Shown here one piece after another: positions 42,115-50,511 of a DNA stretch of 55,234 bases. A program made the position numbers and the translations under genes. The DNA is taken from the IMG/VR virus record IMGVR_UViG_3300027895_000007, positions 1 to 55,234 of that record, one strand, 5' to 3'. Positions within the stretch are counted from its first letter, which is position 1. Every line of letters begins with the position of its first letter. Below the pieces are notes generated by a model. The model did no database searches. It was not told the DNA's origin and was given only the letters and a program-made list of their open reading frames with translations. Source of the stretch: a virus.

Positions 42115-42404
42115 GCGATGGAATCCAATACGAAGCGGTAGATTCGTTCGCCCTGATGAGCACGCTCGCTGGAAACTCCGTCCTACTCGGTCAGAAATGG
42201 CTCTTGTGCAAGCTTGTCAAATCGGTACTTGGAGCGGCGGCCGATAGCGAATTGGTCATCGTGAACACGGCAAGTTATCGTTCGCTCATCCTCTGCGACG
42301 TGTATCAGAATACCATTACGGGCGAGATTTCTTACGCTCCGGTCAAGGTGGCAGACGTGCTGGAAGTGGATCGAAACGGCGTTGTGGTGGAGGTGAAGAG
42401 ATGA
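42111..42404 (+). CDS. Hypothetical protein
   Basis: 97 residues, ATGA overlap. Alpha/beta, ending VLEVDRNGVVVEVKR. Could be a partner of the regulator before it, but there is no toxin motif. Confidence 0.55.
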   Translation: MSDGIQYEAVDSFALMSTLAGNSVLLGQKWLLCKLVKSVLGAAADSELVIVNTASYRSLILCDVYQNTITGEISYAPVKVADVLEVDRNGVVVEVKR

Positions 42405-42559
42405 GCACGAGCAACAGCCGACTTCGGCGACCGATCCTCTTGCACCGGAAGCGAGCGAAGCCGTTTCGTGGTGAGCGCGTGCCGGCGTATAGCGGCAGGA
42501 TGGTCCGTGGCAAGGTCAAGGTTGTCCCGGCGAAGTTGCCGCCGTTGCCGGTGGGATGA
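42401..42559 (+). CDS. 52-residue basic peptide
   Basis: ATGA overlap. Strongly basic (Arg and Lys) with Pro-rich end. Possible nucleic-acid binder. Confidence 0.5.
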   Translation: MSTSNSRLRRPILLHRKRAKPFRGERVPAYSGRMVRGKVKVVPAKLPPLPVG

Positions 42560-42572
42560 TAAAGGGGAAGAG

Positions 42573-42800
42573 ATGAAGATTCAACACGTTTCATTCGAGC
42601 GCAGGCAATGCGGGTGGCTCTGCACGATAGGCTTCATGTACACCACGACGCGGCAGTTCACCGACGAATATCAGGTCGTCGAGGTCGCGCGGAAGTGGTG
42701 GATTCAAGCCTACTTCGCCGCCCGCTGGCAAGCGAAGTTCCATATTCAGGTTCACGGTGCAAAGCCTGGCGAGCGTGAACGTCTCGGCTGGGGTGCATGA
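42573..42800 (+). CDS. Small hypothetical protein
   Basis: 75 residues from ATG 42573 with AAAGGGGA ahead. Aromatic-rich beta/alpha, ending KPGERERLGWGA. No domain recognised. Confidence 0.55.
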   Translation: MKIQHVSFERRQCGWLCTIGFMYTTTRQFTDEYQVVEVARKWWIQAYFAARWQAKFHIQVHGAKPGERERLGWGA

Positions 42801-42813
42801 CACGGAGGGTCGC

Positions 42814-42891
42814 ATGCGGATCATCATCGCGGCTGCTTTTGGGGCCCTGCTCGGGCTGGTCGAAACGCTCTGGAGATTGCTGCTCAACTGA
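42814..42891 (+). CDS. 25-residue membrane microprotein
   Basis: ATG 42814 with GGAGGG (about 42804-42809) as ribosome site. The peptide MRIIIAAAFGALLGLVETLW plus RLLLN is one membrane helix. Confidence 0.5.
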   Translation: MRIIIAAAFGALLGLVETLWRLLLN

Positions 42892-42901
42892 AAGGCTCCT
42901 C

Positions 42902-43270
42902 ATGTCCACCACACCAAAACCAGTGACCGCCGCCAAGTCGATCCTCGTGGCCAATGAGGTGTATCCGCAGCTTGACCAGTCCACGGTCCCGGACTGGCTC
43001 ACAGTGCTGGTGGACATTGCCGAGATCATGGGAGCGTTAGTGCCGCTGCTCGTTCTCTGTGGCTTGGCTGATGCGGAGGCGATCCGGCTCCGGGCCACGC
43101 ACCTTCTGCAAGTCGATGTGGATCTGCTGCGTCCCATGATCCGACGCCAGCGGAAGGCTGAATTCAGCACGCCGGCAGCGGAAGAGGCGTTGTCGATGGC
43201 TCTCATCAACATGACGGCCAATTCGACGGCAACCGAGACGGCGGCGATTTGGACGGAGAACACACCGTGA
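42902..43270 (+). CDS. Membrane-associated hypothetical protein
   Basis: 122 residues from ATG 42902. A hydrophobic helix (about 33-52) near the middle of the N-terminal half, followed by helical sequence. No known family. Ends in a GTGA overlap with the next gene. Confidence 0.55.
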   Translation: MSTTPKPVTAAKSILVANEVYPQLDQSTVPDWLTVLVDIAEIMGALVPLLVLCGLADAEAIRLRATHLLQVDVDLLRPMIRRQRKAEFSTPAAEEALSMALINMTANSTATETAAIWTENTP

Positions 43271-43485
43271 TCTACACCTTCGTCCGCGTGGCCAGCGGTT
43301 ACTACCTGATTTCTCCGATGCCGCAACCGGCAGCGGGGCGGTACATGATCGCCGTCGGCGGAGTGCTGAGGTACTACGATCTGACGCCGGTGGAAGGCTT
43401 TTGGCAGGTCATGCCGGTCGGGGACGAGACGCCGGCGCTGCCGGACGGGACGTATCAGGTACAGATGGCGGAGGGACAGCCGTGA
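43267..43485 (+). CDS. Small hypothetical protein
   Basis: 72 residues from GTG 43267 (GTGA). Beta-rich with YYLISPMPQPAAG and GEETP-like turns, a small barrel perhaps. Coupled to the DHH gene by GTGA. Confidence 0.55.
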   Translation: MIYTFVRVASGYYLISPMPQPAAGRYMIAVGGVLRYYDLTPVEGFWQVMPVGDETPALPDGTYQVQMAEGQP

Positions 43486-44357
43486 ACACGCAAAAACCAT
43501 TGGTGATTTATCACGGAGGGTGCAACGACGGCTTTTGCGCCGCGTGGCTTGCGTGGAAACACTTCAATGGCGAAGCTGACTTTCACCCGGCGAATTATGG
43601 CGAACCGCCTCCGGACGTGACGGATCGAACCGTCTACATTCTCGATTTCAGCTACAAGCGTCCCGTTATGCTCGAAATGGCCAAGGCCGCGAAAAAGTTG
43701 TTCGTGTTGGATCATCACAAGACGGCCGCTAAAGAATTGGAAGGGCTATCGCTTGTCCACGGCCATCCCGATGAGGGGACGAACATCTTCTGCAAGTTCG
43801 ACATGGCCAAGAGCGGCGGCCGTCTGACATGGGAGCACTTCGCCGGAATAGAGCGAGATCGGTACACGCTTGCTACCGAAGTTTTCCGCTCCGAGCCGTG
43901 GCTTGTCGCTTTCACGGAAGATCGTGATTTGTGGCTTTGGAAGTTGCATGCGTCGAAGGAAATCAATGCGGCACTTGCCAGCTATCCGCGAGAATTCGAG
44001 ACGTGGGATATGTTCTCGAATTGGAAGGGCGAACAGTTGGCCAACTTCGCAAGAGAGGGTGCAGCCATTCTCCGCTATCAGAGGCAACTGGTTGACCTAG
44101 CCGTACAGAATGCCGTGGAAATCGAGATCGACGGCCACAAGGTGTTGAGCGTCAACACGACTTGTCTTGTTTCCGAGATCGGCGAACGGCTGGCGAAAGA
44201 TCGGCCATTCGGCGCCACATTCTTCATCCGTGGAAGCGACGGCAAGAAAATCTGGTCGCTGCGGTCACGCGACGGCGGCATCGACGTATCGGAAGTGGCG
44301 AAGCGACACGGAGGCGGCGGGCACAAGCAGGCTGCCGGATACGAGGAGATGCCGTGA
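43482..44357 (+). CDS. DHH-family phosphoesterase
   Basis: 291 residues from GTG 43482. Motif I region YHGGCNDGFCAAW, motif II LDFSY, motif III DHHKTAA (Asp77, His78, His79) and the C-terminal DHHA1 motif HGGGGHKQAAGY are all present, so the enzyme should be active. The family hydrolyses short oligonucleotides, cyclic dinucleotides or pAp. In a phage it could recycle nucleotides or degrade signalling nucleotides of host defence; the latter is inference. Confidence 0.85.
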   Translation: MNTQKPLVIYHGGCNDGFCAAWLAWKHFNGEADFHPANYGEPPPDVTDRTVYILDFSYKRPVMLEMAKAAKKLFVLDHHKTAAKELEGLSLVHGHPDEGTNIFCKFDMAKSGGRLTWEHFAGIERDRYTLATEVFRSEPWLVAFTEDRDLWLWKLHASKEINAALASYPREFETWDMFSNWKGEQLANFAREGAAILRYQRQLVDLAVQNAVEIEIDGHKVLSVNTTCLVSEIGERLAKDRPFGATFFIRGSDGKKIWSLRSRDGGIDVSEVAKRHGGGGHKQAAGYEEMP

Positions 44358-44530
44358 ACCGCGTCGGCACAGAATGCACCTGTTCAAGCGTGGAAGGCGA
44401 TGTCGCACACTACTCGTCTGCGGACGGCAAGGTCGTGTACATCGTCACGCTTCTGCCGGGCGATGAAATGCCGAGCGTTGGGGACGCGATCATTGTTTCG
44501 GCGGTGGACTTCGGGAAGGGGAAGCTGTGA
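44354..44530 (+). CDS. 58-residue hypothetical protein
   Basis: GTG 44354, GTGA overlap with the DHH gene. Beta-rich with LLPGDEMPSVGDAI. May be a small OB-like domain. Confidence 0.5.
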   Translation: MNRVGTECTCSSVEGDVAHYSSADGKVVYIVTLLPGDEMPSVGDAIIVSAVDFGKGKL

Positions 44531-44739
44531 TAGATACGATGCGACAGATTGAGCAAGGCGAGTTCGGCGACCATCACGGCGATTTTGCTAAGTTGGTGAC
44601 AGCACAAGACTTTGCCGGCCACTTCGGCGTCAACGTCCATACCGGCACAACCATGCTCCGCGTCAACGTTGGTGGCATAGATTACTACTGGTCAAAACGG
44701 ACGGGAAAGTACGATGGTTCGGGCAGGAGCATGGCATGA
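44527..44739 (+). CDS. Small hypothetical protein
   Basis: 70 residues from GTG 44527. Includes His-rich GDHHGDF. No family recognised. ATGA overlap with the next gene. Confidence 0.5.
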   Translation: MIDTMRQIEQGEFGDHHGDFAKLVTAQDFAGHFGVNVHTGTTMLRVNVGGIDYYWSKRTGKYDGSGRSMA

Positions 44740-45011
44740 ATCTCTACACCACACTGGCAGCCAGACGTCGGGCCTTCGCCGCATCGCCAGCGGGTCGCAT
44801 CATCGTGGACGTTGCCCTGGCCGTGTTCCTGCTGGTCGTCGCGGTGGACGTGCTGGCGCTGGTGCTCGATTTCGGCTATCTCAAGGCGTTCGGCTACTGG
44901 ACCATCAGCCATCACATATGGGTCGACCCGGATTTGGCCTGGATTCCGCTGGGGTGGAATCTGGTCGGGCTTGTGGCGTTGGGTGTTCACCTTTTGGTTC
45001 GCCCGTTCTAA
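44736..45011 (+). CDS. Two-pass membrane protein
   Basis: 91 residues, ATGA overlap. Two hydrophobic segments (about 21-43 and 67-88) separated by a Trp-rich loop. Could be a superinfection-exclusion or holin-like protein. Confidence 0.55.
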   Translation: MNLYTTLAARRRAFAASPAGRIIVDVALAVFLLVVAVDVLALVLDFGYLKAFGYWTISHHIWVDPDLAWIPLGWNLVGLVALGVHLLVRPF

Positions 45012-45021
45012 AGGAGTCATC

Positions 45022-45321
45022 ATGTCCGAGACAATGCGAGAAATTTCTGAAGAGGAAGCCCGCGAGATGCGTGCTGATAAGCAGAGAATTTTGCAGGGCA
45101 GGCGGTCCGAGTCAACAGATAAGGTTACGGATCGCGAAGCGTCGATGCCGCAAGCTCAATGCATGCGTCATTCGGCTCGGTCGATGCTCGAAAGCGAGAT
45201 CATGCGGCTGAAGCAGCGGACGCACAAGCTGCAATGTCTCCTCAAGGCCCTGCCGATGGAGCTGCCTCCCGACGCCGATGAAGCGTTGTGGGAGATGATC
45301 TGCTCGATGCTGCGAAACTGA
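45022..45321 (+). CDS. Helical hypothetical protein
   Basis: 99 residues with AAGGAG ribosome site at about 45010-45015. Charged helices and a final Met/Leu-rich stretch. No domain recognised. Confidence 0.55.
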   Translation: MSETMREISEEEAREMRADKQRILQGRRSESTDKVTDREASMPQAQCMRHSARSMLESEIMRLKQRTHKLQCLLKALPMELPPDADEALWEMICSMLRN

Positions 45322-45331
45322 GGCCCGCCAT

Positions 45332-45454
45332 GTGTACCACGAGGAACCGACGCGGCTTGAGTTGACCGACGCTTGTCGCAAGGGCGGCTGGTTCTTCGGT
45401 AGCTGTATCATGGCTATCTGGTTCAGTTGGAGTGTTTTATCGGAGTTGTTCTGA
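45332..45454 (+). CDS. 40-residue membrane peptide
   Basis: From GTG 45332: an acidic beginning, then FFGSCIMAIWFSWSVLSELF as one membrane helix. A small single-pass protein is plausible, though the start codon is weakly supported. Confidence 0.45.
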   Translation: MYHEEPTRLELTDACRKGGWFFGSCIMAIWFSWSVLSELF

Positions 45455-45461
45455 GGTTATC

Positions 45462-45677
45462 ATGGGTTGCGTGGCAACCATCGCTGCGGACAAGTTTCCG
45501 AAGCAAGGAAGCTGGATCGGCAAGAGGGCCGAGGTCTGCTTTAATTACGACACGAAATACCTCTTCATGGGAACCTTCGTGAGAGACGACAGGGAAGATC
45601 CGTGGGTCACGATTATCCATCTTGACGACGGTAGATTTGTCCTGGCGACGGAATGCCAGTATTCGCCTGGAAAGTGA
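45462..45677 (+). CDS. Small hypothetical protein
   Basis: 71 residues from ATG 45462 with GAGG ahead. Beta-rich, ending ATECQYSPGK. No family. Confidence 0.55.
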   Translation: MGCVATIAADKFPKQGSWIGKRAEVCFNYDTKYLFMGTFVRDDREDPWVTIIHLDDGRFVLATECQYSPGK

Positions 45678-45710
45678 TGGATTGAATGAAACACCGCGCT
45701 TACTTGGTAC

Positions 45711-45905
45711 TTGGTGCCCATCATCCTCGGTTGCCTTGCGTTGGCGGCGGCGATGCTGTTCGACGTGGTTCCTCCACCGAAGCCGAAACCGCCGGTGCCG
45801 ATGAAGTCGCACAGTCCTTGCCCGCCGACACCGAACTGTCTTTGTGGGTGCACTGTGACGGGAAACTGTACGTGCAAGGACTGCGATCACCCGAAAATTG
45901 ACTGA
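45711..45905 (+). CDS. Membrane-anchored Cys-rich protein
   Basis: 64 residues from TTG 45711 or GTG 45714. An N-terminal hydrophobic segment (ILGCLALAAAMLF), a Pro-rich spacer (PPPKPKPPVP) and a Cys-rich end CLCGCTVTGNCTCKDC. The Cys spacing is close to the protein at 52437. Likely outward facing and disulfide or metal bound. Confidence 0.55.
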   Translation: MVPIILGCLALAAAMLFDVVPPPKPKPPVPMKSHSPCPPTPNCLCGCTVTGNCTCKDCDHPKID

Positions 45906-45913
45906 GGATAGCG

Positions 45914-46270
45914 ATGAAACACCTATTCTCGTTCATGCTGTTGTTCGCTTCCTGCCCGCTGGCGTCCGCTCAGCAACCGGGCCAGATCGGCGCATACCAT
46001 GGCGAGAAGTTGGTGAACGGCACCTGGTTCACGTCGGCGCTGTTCGCCGACTACAAGGACGCCGACGAGTGGATCGGTAAGCAGCGAGGGCCTCGCCGCG
46101 TCACCGATGAAAACGGCCTGCTCGTGCTTGGGCCGTTCGACGTGGCAGCAGCCCGCGAGATACCGCTTCCCGCAGAGGCTCCGGCGTCGCCGAAGGTGGG
46201 CGGTCGTGGCTTCCAGTGGATCAAGACGCCAGGTTCGCCGCGCACTCGCACCACGGGGATCAACCGATGA
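45914..46270 (+). CDS. Secreted hypothetical protein
   Basis: 118 residues. Clear signal peptide (MKHLFSFMLLFASCPLASAQ, AXA-type cleavage). Mature part is beta-rich, basic at the end. ATGA overlap with the next gene. No family recognised. Confidence 0.65.
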   Translation: MKHLFSFMLLFASCPLASAQQPGQIGAYHGEKLVNGTWFTSALFADYKDADEWIGKQRGPRRVTDENGLLVLGPFDVAAAREIPLPAEAPASPKVGGRGFQWIKTPGSPRTRTTGINR

Positions 46271-46494
46271 TACGAGGCATTCTCCAGAACACGATGAACG
46301 GTCAGTTGCTACCGGACAATCAAATTGTTCTGAACGGCGATATTGCCGTCTGGCAGTTGCAGTACGATCCACCATTGCTTCCGACCTTGCAGAGTATGGC
46401 CGGAAAATATGTTGTGGTTTACGGCGAACAAGTTGAAACTCTTGGCTACGGTGGTGTGTTTAAGGTGGACGCCGTGCAGGAGACAACGCCATGA
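46267..46494 (+). CDS. Small hypothetical protein
   Basis: 75 residues, ATGA overlap. Beta-rich, SH3-like pattern (GKYVVVYGEQVETLGYGG). ATGA overlap with the next gene. Confidence 0.5.
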   Translation: MIRGILQNTMNGQLLPDNQIVLNGDIAVWQLQYDPPLLPTLQSMAGKYVVVYGEQVETLGYGGVFKVDAVQETTP

Positions 46495-46670
46495 GCTTCG
46501 ACGACATCGTAGAGGGGAGTGTCTGCCACATACGCGGTGGCACGTCGCAGACGGTCATTGCCACGAAGCCGCACAAGGAGCAGGACGGCATGCGGATAGT
46601 GGCGTGGGAGACGACGAACGGCGTGGACATCATCACGCCGGAAAACTTCCTTGGATTCGAGGGCATGTAG
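46491..46670 (+). CDS. 59-residue hypothetical protein
   Basis: ATGA overlap; SFDDIVEGSVCHIRGG and a Trp/Thr-rich core. Another small beta barrel-like protein. Confidence 0.5.
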   Translation: MSFDDIVEGSVCHIRGGTSQTVIATKPHKEQDGMRIVAWETTNGVDIITPENFLGFEGM

Positions 46671-46671
46671 C

Positions 46672-46881
46672 ATGGCGTTTCTCCTGCTGACGAAGTACGC
46701 TCTGCCCGGCGGTCAAGGCAATTCGTTCGATCTGGGCAAGTTCCCCGACCTGGACAGTGCCAAGGAACGACTGGCGTTCTACAAGCAGCAGAGTGCGCCA
46801 CACGAGCAAGAGTATCGAGACGGTGGTATGGCGACGGGGCCGATCCTGATGGAGAGTGCCATCGTCGAAGAGGTTGAATAG
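46672..46881 (+). CDS. 69-residue hypothetical protein
   Basis: ATG 46672, one base after the previous stop. Alpha/beta with an acidic end ESAIVEEVE. No family. Confidence 0.5.
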   Translation: MAFLLLTKYALPGGQGNSFDLGKFPDLDSAKERLAFYKQQSAPHEQEYRDGGMATGPILMESAIVEEVE

Positions 46882-46916
46882 ATCAAGCAACCAATCCTGT
46901 TTCAAAGGAGCGATTC

Positions 46917-48587
46917 ATGTTCTCGAAGTTCCGATCCTGGCTGACGCCGCTCGCGGTGACAGCCGCATTCGTCGGGTTGTTCATCCTTGCGCCGGTCCAA
47001 GCCGATACGAAGGAGCCGCCGCGGGCCGATCCTGCCGCGCAGACCGCCGAAGACGAAGCGATCATTCGCGACTACGAACTGGCTCAGGTCGGACCCCCCC
47101 CTGAACTGATGGACCTGGCCGGGCCACCAATTGAGCTGATGACGCGGAAGTCATTCGCTTACGTCTCTGCGTGCAACTGCAACATCTACAACCGAGTGGT
47201 CGGCCAGCTGGCGCAAGCGGTCGTCGGCAACCTGCTGCTCTATCAACCAGCAGTAAAGCCGAATCCGAAAGCTCACGGACGCGGTTACAAGCTGCCGCCA
47301 CTAAAGGTGCGGCAGGCTCGGCATCGGGTGAGCGCCGCCAAACATGGGGCGATGCTGAAGGCTCTGCCGGTGGCAACGCAGACGGTGTACGACGCCCGCA
47401 TGGCGACGGGTGGCAGTTGTGTTCCGCCGACAGGCAACCAGGGCGGGTGTGGCGACTGTTACGAATGGTCTGGCCTGAAGGCTGCTTCGGCGGCACAGAT
47501 GGTGGCCGGAGTCGAAAAACCTGGCAGCGGATTCATGCTGTCCACTCAGTACCCGCTCGATTGCCATCCTGAGCTTGGCGGCTGCGGAGGTGGAGACGAG
47601 TATCAGGTGTCGCAGTTGGTGCAGTCGAATGGCTGCCCGTCGATGAAGGATTACCCTGGCGCTGGTCAGAATCCCGGCAACTGCCAGGACATCTCCAAGC
47701 TGAAGCTGTACACGATCACCTCCATCGTCTATTGCTCCCCGACTGTGGCCGGCGACGGGGTGGCCGTAACGCAGGATATCAAGAATTGCGTGGTCGCCTA
47801 CGGGTACGTCTCGGTTGCTGCCGACGCGAGCAATTGGGACAATGTAGACAACACCACGACCATCACCGGCAACGGCACGTCGATTGACCACGCCATCGGC
47901 ATCGTCGGGTGGGATGACAACCACGACAACGGTGACGGAACCAAGGGTGCTTGGATCATGCAAAATCAGTGGGACGTGACGTGGGGCGGAACCTGCTCCA
48001 ACACGATGAATCCAAACGCGGCAGAGGGTGGCTACGCGTGGGTGAAGTACGGGGCCGATTCGCTGGGCACGGAGGCGTTCTTCTGCATCGCCACGGCGGT
48101 CACTCCGCCTCCGCCGCCGCCTCCGCCTCCGCCTCCGCCTTCAGGGTTCAGCGGCACGGTCACGAGTACATATGCTGGAGGTGTGCTGATCTCGATTTCG
48201 GCAACACCAGCCGCGGCCAAGCCAGCGAAGCCGAAGACGGCGAAGCAGCAGGCAGCCTACGACGCAACGCTGAAATTGCTGCAAGCAGTCAACCCAAACC
48301 CGGTGGGCTTTTCGTGGCAGGGACTGCTCATTCAAATTGATTTGGCTGTCGCGCAATACGGTCCAGAGGCCGCCGCGATCATTCAGGCTTACGTGGCCAC
48401 GTTGAATCTGAGCCCCTTCGAGTCTAACCTTGTTAATTTTCTTGTCGAAATTTTGATCGGTGGCGGGACTGCCAAGACTGCCAGTTACGCCGATCAAGTG
48501 ACAGCGTGTTCAACAGCGACGGGAAACTACCTCTATAGTTCACCGCGCCCCAGGCTGTTGCAGCGTCTCTTTCGGAGGAATCGTTAG
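46917..48587 (+). CDS. Secreted papain-family (C1) cysteine protease with C-terminal domain
   Basis: 556 residues. N-terminal signal peptide (hydrophobic to about residue 29, VQADT). A ~120-residue propeptide-like part, then the protease: QGGCGDCYEW (oxyanion Gln175, catalytic Cys181), SIDHAIGIVGWDD (His325) and MQNQWDVTWGG (Asn350), all in normal order. Twelve Pro in a row (397-408) link to a ~145-residue Ala/Leu-rich C-terminal domain. AAGGAG ribosome site ahead. Possible roles: attack on host surface proteins, or lysis. Confidence 0.85.
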   Translation: MFSKFRSWLTPLAVTAAFVGLFILAPVQADTKEPPRADPAAQTAEDEAIIRDYELAQVGPPPELMDLAGPPIELMTRKSFAYVSACNCNIYNRVVGQLAQAVVGNLLLYQPAVKPNPKAHGRGYKLPPLKVRQARHRVSAAKHGAMLKALPVATQTVYDARMATGGSCVPPTGNQGGCGDCYEWSGLKAASAAQMVAGVEKPGSGFMLSTQYPLDCHPELGGCGGGDEYQVSQLVQSNGCPSMKDYPGAGQNPGNCQDISKLKLYTITSIVYCSPTVAGDGVAVTQDIKNCVVAYGYVSVAADASNWDNVDNTTTITGNGTSIDHAIGIVGWDDNHDNGDGTKGAWIMQNQWDVTWGGTCSNTMNPNAAEGGYAWVKYGADSLGTEAFFCIATAVTPPPPPPPPPPPPSGFSGTVTSTYAGGVLISISATPAAAKPAKPKTAKQQAAYDATLKLLQAVNPNPVGFSWQGLLIQIDLAVAQYGPEAAAIIQAYVATLNLSPFESNLVNFLVEILIGGGTAKTASYADQVTACSTATGNYLYSSPRPRLLQRLFRRNR

Positions 48588-49297
48588 TCAACGTGTTTCC
48601 ATGTCCTTCGACGAACGACACTCCTTATGGTTGTTTCGCCAGCATTATATTCACGAGCAAGAGCGGCTATGGTAACACCTTGGCCGTGTCTTGCTCGGAT
48701 GGATCGAACGTCAGAATCAGTCAGTACGGCGTTGCCAATTGCCGTTCCCTTGGCTTGCCGATTCTTGGCGTCCCTATCAGCGATGTTGTCGAGATTGGTT
48801 CCTAAGAAAAAGTGGGTCGGATTGATGCAAGACGGATTATCTCCTCCAGGGCAGTTGTGAAGCACACACAATCCATCTGGTATCGAACCGATCAAAAGCA
48901 TGTAAGACAAGCGATGAGCCGAGATGTTCTTTTTGTCGATGGCCCTTGATAGATAGCCATACCCAGTGTCCCTATTGAAATCGCCGGCCCAAAGAATGCA
49001 ACCAGTTGGAGTCTTTTTTCCGATGCGAGCGAAGAAGCGATCTTCAAGCGAAATAGAGCGAGCACAACTGACCGAACAGAAATCACATGGCTGCTGGGCG
49101 AGAACACTTGGCTTGACATGGAATTCTTTTCCGCAAAGCTGACAAGTGCGAGCGACAAGAGGAACCCTTTTGCCAATTCCGCGACATCGCATTGAGCAGA
49201 ACGATCCGCAGCCCTGCTTAATCCGAGATGGAGTCAAAAGGAAAGTCTTTCCGCAGGTTTGACAGGAGTAGGCGACGTGCTTACATTGAATCGGCAT
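48584..49297 (-). CDS. HNH endonuclease (homing type)
   Basis: 237 residues on the minus strand, overlapping the protease stop by 4 bases. Two N-terminal zinc knuckle pairs (CQTCGKTF...CSMRC, CQLCGKEF...CSVSC), the HNH core (AHRLSYMLLIG, VLHNCPGGDNPSCINPTHFF) and a C-terminal HTH (VTIAALAREYNAGETTIRSV). Reverse orientation against all neighbours and a self-contained gene suggest a mobile homing endonuclease. Confidence 0.85.
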   Translation of the reverse strand: MPIQCKHVAYSCQTCGKTFLLTPSRIKQGCGSFCSMRCRGIGKRVPLVARTCQLCGKEFHVKPSVLAQQPCDFCSVSCARSISLEDRFFARIGKKTPTGCILWAGDFNRDTGYGYLSRAIDKKNISAHRLSYMLLIGSIPDGLCVLHNCPGGDNPSCINPTHFFLGTNLDNIADRDAKNRQAKGTAIGNAVLTDSDVRSIRARHGQGVTIAALAREYNAGETTIRSVVRRRTWKHVD

Positions 49298-49370
49298 GGC
49301 TGACCTTTCTGTTCAAGGTTCGCTGTGAGTGACGGCGTGCTTCAACACGGCCGTCACATTATTCTACAGG

Positions 49371-49559
49371 ATGCGCAGGATGAGACAACCGTTGATCCTG
49401 CTCCGCTTGCTGTGCTGGTGGAGAGGCTGGCACGTCTCTCCACCAGGCTATGGCTGGCTGTTCGCGTGCGGAGGCTTCGAGGTTCCTTGCTCCGTCTGCG
49501 GGCTGGCGGTCAGGGTGAAGGACGGGTTGGAACCGCATCCGGAAGCGAAGAGGCAATGA
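49371..49559 (+). CDS. Trp/Cys-rich small protein
   Basis: 62 residues from ATG 49371; ATG 49380 and GTG 49329 are alternatives. RLLCWWRGWH and CSVCGLAVRVKDG give a Trp-rich and possible zinc site. Directly precedes a tRNA-like gene. Confidence 0.5.
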   Translation: MRRMRQPLILLRLLCWWRGWHVSPPGYGWLFACGGFEVPCSVCGLAVRVKDGLEPHPEAKRQ

Positions 49560-49576
49560 GTATCCCTTGCGGCTCC

Positions 49577-49651
49577 CTCACGGTAGCTCAATCGGTAGAG
49601 CAGCGGAGATTCTTGATCCGCAGGCTGAGTGTTCGAGTCACTCCCGTCGCT
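49577..49651 (+). tRNA. Degenerate tRNA, identity uncertain
   Basis: Good D-arm (GCTC/GAGC, loop AATCGGTA), T-arm (GAGTG-TTCGAGT-CACTC) and variable loop. Anticodon stem GCGGA/TCCGC encloses nine bases, GATTCTTGA; with a G-A pair the loop is ATTCTTG (anticodon TCT, Arg). Acceptor CTCACGG/CCGTCGC has only four standard pairs and one G-T pair. May be decayed or unusual. Confidence 0.5.
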
Positions 49652-49844
49652 GTGGCTCAGCCGTTAGTGGTCTGGGACGCTAACTACCGCTATGATACCC
49701 GGTGGAGAGAAACAGCCGTCGCCGTCTCCCGGCGGTGTCCGAACTACGGCGGAGACACGACTTTTAAGCGTACAGTGGTAGCGGGATGTGTAGATGAGTA
49801 GGAACATCTGCGGACTACCCCGCTGCCGCTGAAAGGGAACAATC
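49652..49844 (+). other. Noncoding stretch with partial tRNA-like arms
   Basis: About 190 bases with no convincing ORF. A GCTGT/ACAGC closing stem (49649-49716) surrounds a D-arm-like segment, and a second stem (AGCGGG/CCCGCT, about 49780-49823) follows. No complete cloverleaf. Confidence 0.3.
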
Positions 49845-50423
49845 GTGGAAGACTCCGACCGTGAGCTCTGGAAAGAGACGAACGAACTCCTGATGCGACT
49901 CGTCATCGTTTCTGAAGCGAGCGGCATCTTCTTGGAGTCCATCAGCCAATCGCTCGCTATAATCGCTCAGTGTTGTCCGTGTGCTCCTGTTCCGTCCGAT
50001 CTTGAAATCCTTGTGAAAGGGAGAACCACGATGGCGAAGAAAGTGAAATTGACGATGAAGTCTGGCAAGGGCCAGGTCATGCCGTCCATCAACCTCAGTG
50101 ACCTTGTGGCGGCCGGCAACGGCTTGCAACTTCAGCTTGTCGATGCGTCCGGCGCGCCGTTCAACATCACCGATCCGACGTTGGTCACGACGACTCTCAC
50201 CACAGACAATGCGAGCGTGGTTCCGGCCGCAGGCGTCGATTCGCTCCACTACTTGTTAAGCGTGCCGTCCCCGTTGTCCAGCAGCAGCACGACTCTTAAC
50301 GTGTCGGCGACATTGGCCTATGTCGCCGGTACTCCTGGGCCGTTCACGGCCAGTTTACCAATTTTGTTAAACTTGCCAGTGCCTACGCCGACGCCTACTG
50401 ATCTGCAAATCTTGATCGGCTAA
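49845..50423 (+). CDS. Bipartite protein, possible internal start
   Basis: 192 residues from GTG 49845. The first ~60 residues are helical (SDRELWKETNELLMRLVIV). From ATG 50032 (GGGAGAACC ahead) the sequence is a beta-rich domain starting MAKKVKLTMKSGKGQVMPSI. A separate 130-residue protein from 50032 is likely, either alone or as well as the longer form. The beta domain resembles an Ig-like or fibre domain. Confidence 0.5.
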   Translation: MEDSDRELWKETNELLMRLVIVSEASGIFLESISQSLAIIAQCCPCAPVPSDLEILVKGRTTMAKKVKLTMKSGKGQVMPSINLSDLVAAGNGLQLQLVDASGAPFNITDPTLVTTTLTTDNASVVPAAGVDSLHYLLSVPSPLSSSSTTLNVSATLAYVAGTPGPFTASLPILLNLPVPTPTPTDLQILIG

Positions 50424-50432
50424 CCGCGTCTC

Positions 50433-50491
50433 TGGCCGTGTCCCGTCGCGTACCTGTTCCCCAGGGTCCAATATGACGGCGGGCACGGCCA
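50433..50491. repeat. Inverted repeat between genes
   Basis: TGGCCGTG (50433-50440) and CACGGCCA (50484-50491) pair perfectly, with further pairs inside (CCGTC/GACGG). No T-tract. Perhaps a regulatory RNA hairpin. Confidence 0.5.
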
Positions 50492-50511
50492 TTGGTCTCA
50501 ATGGGTGAAGC

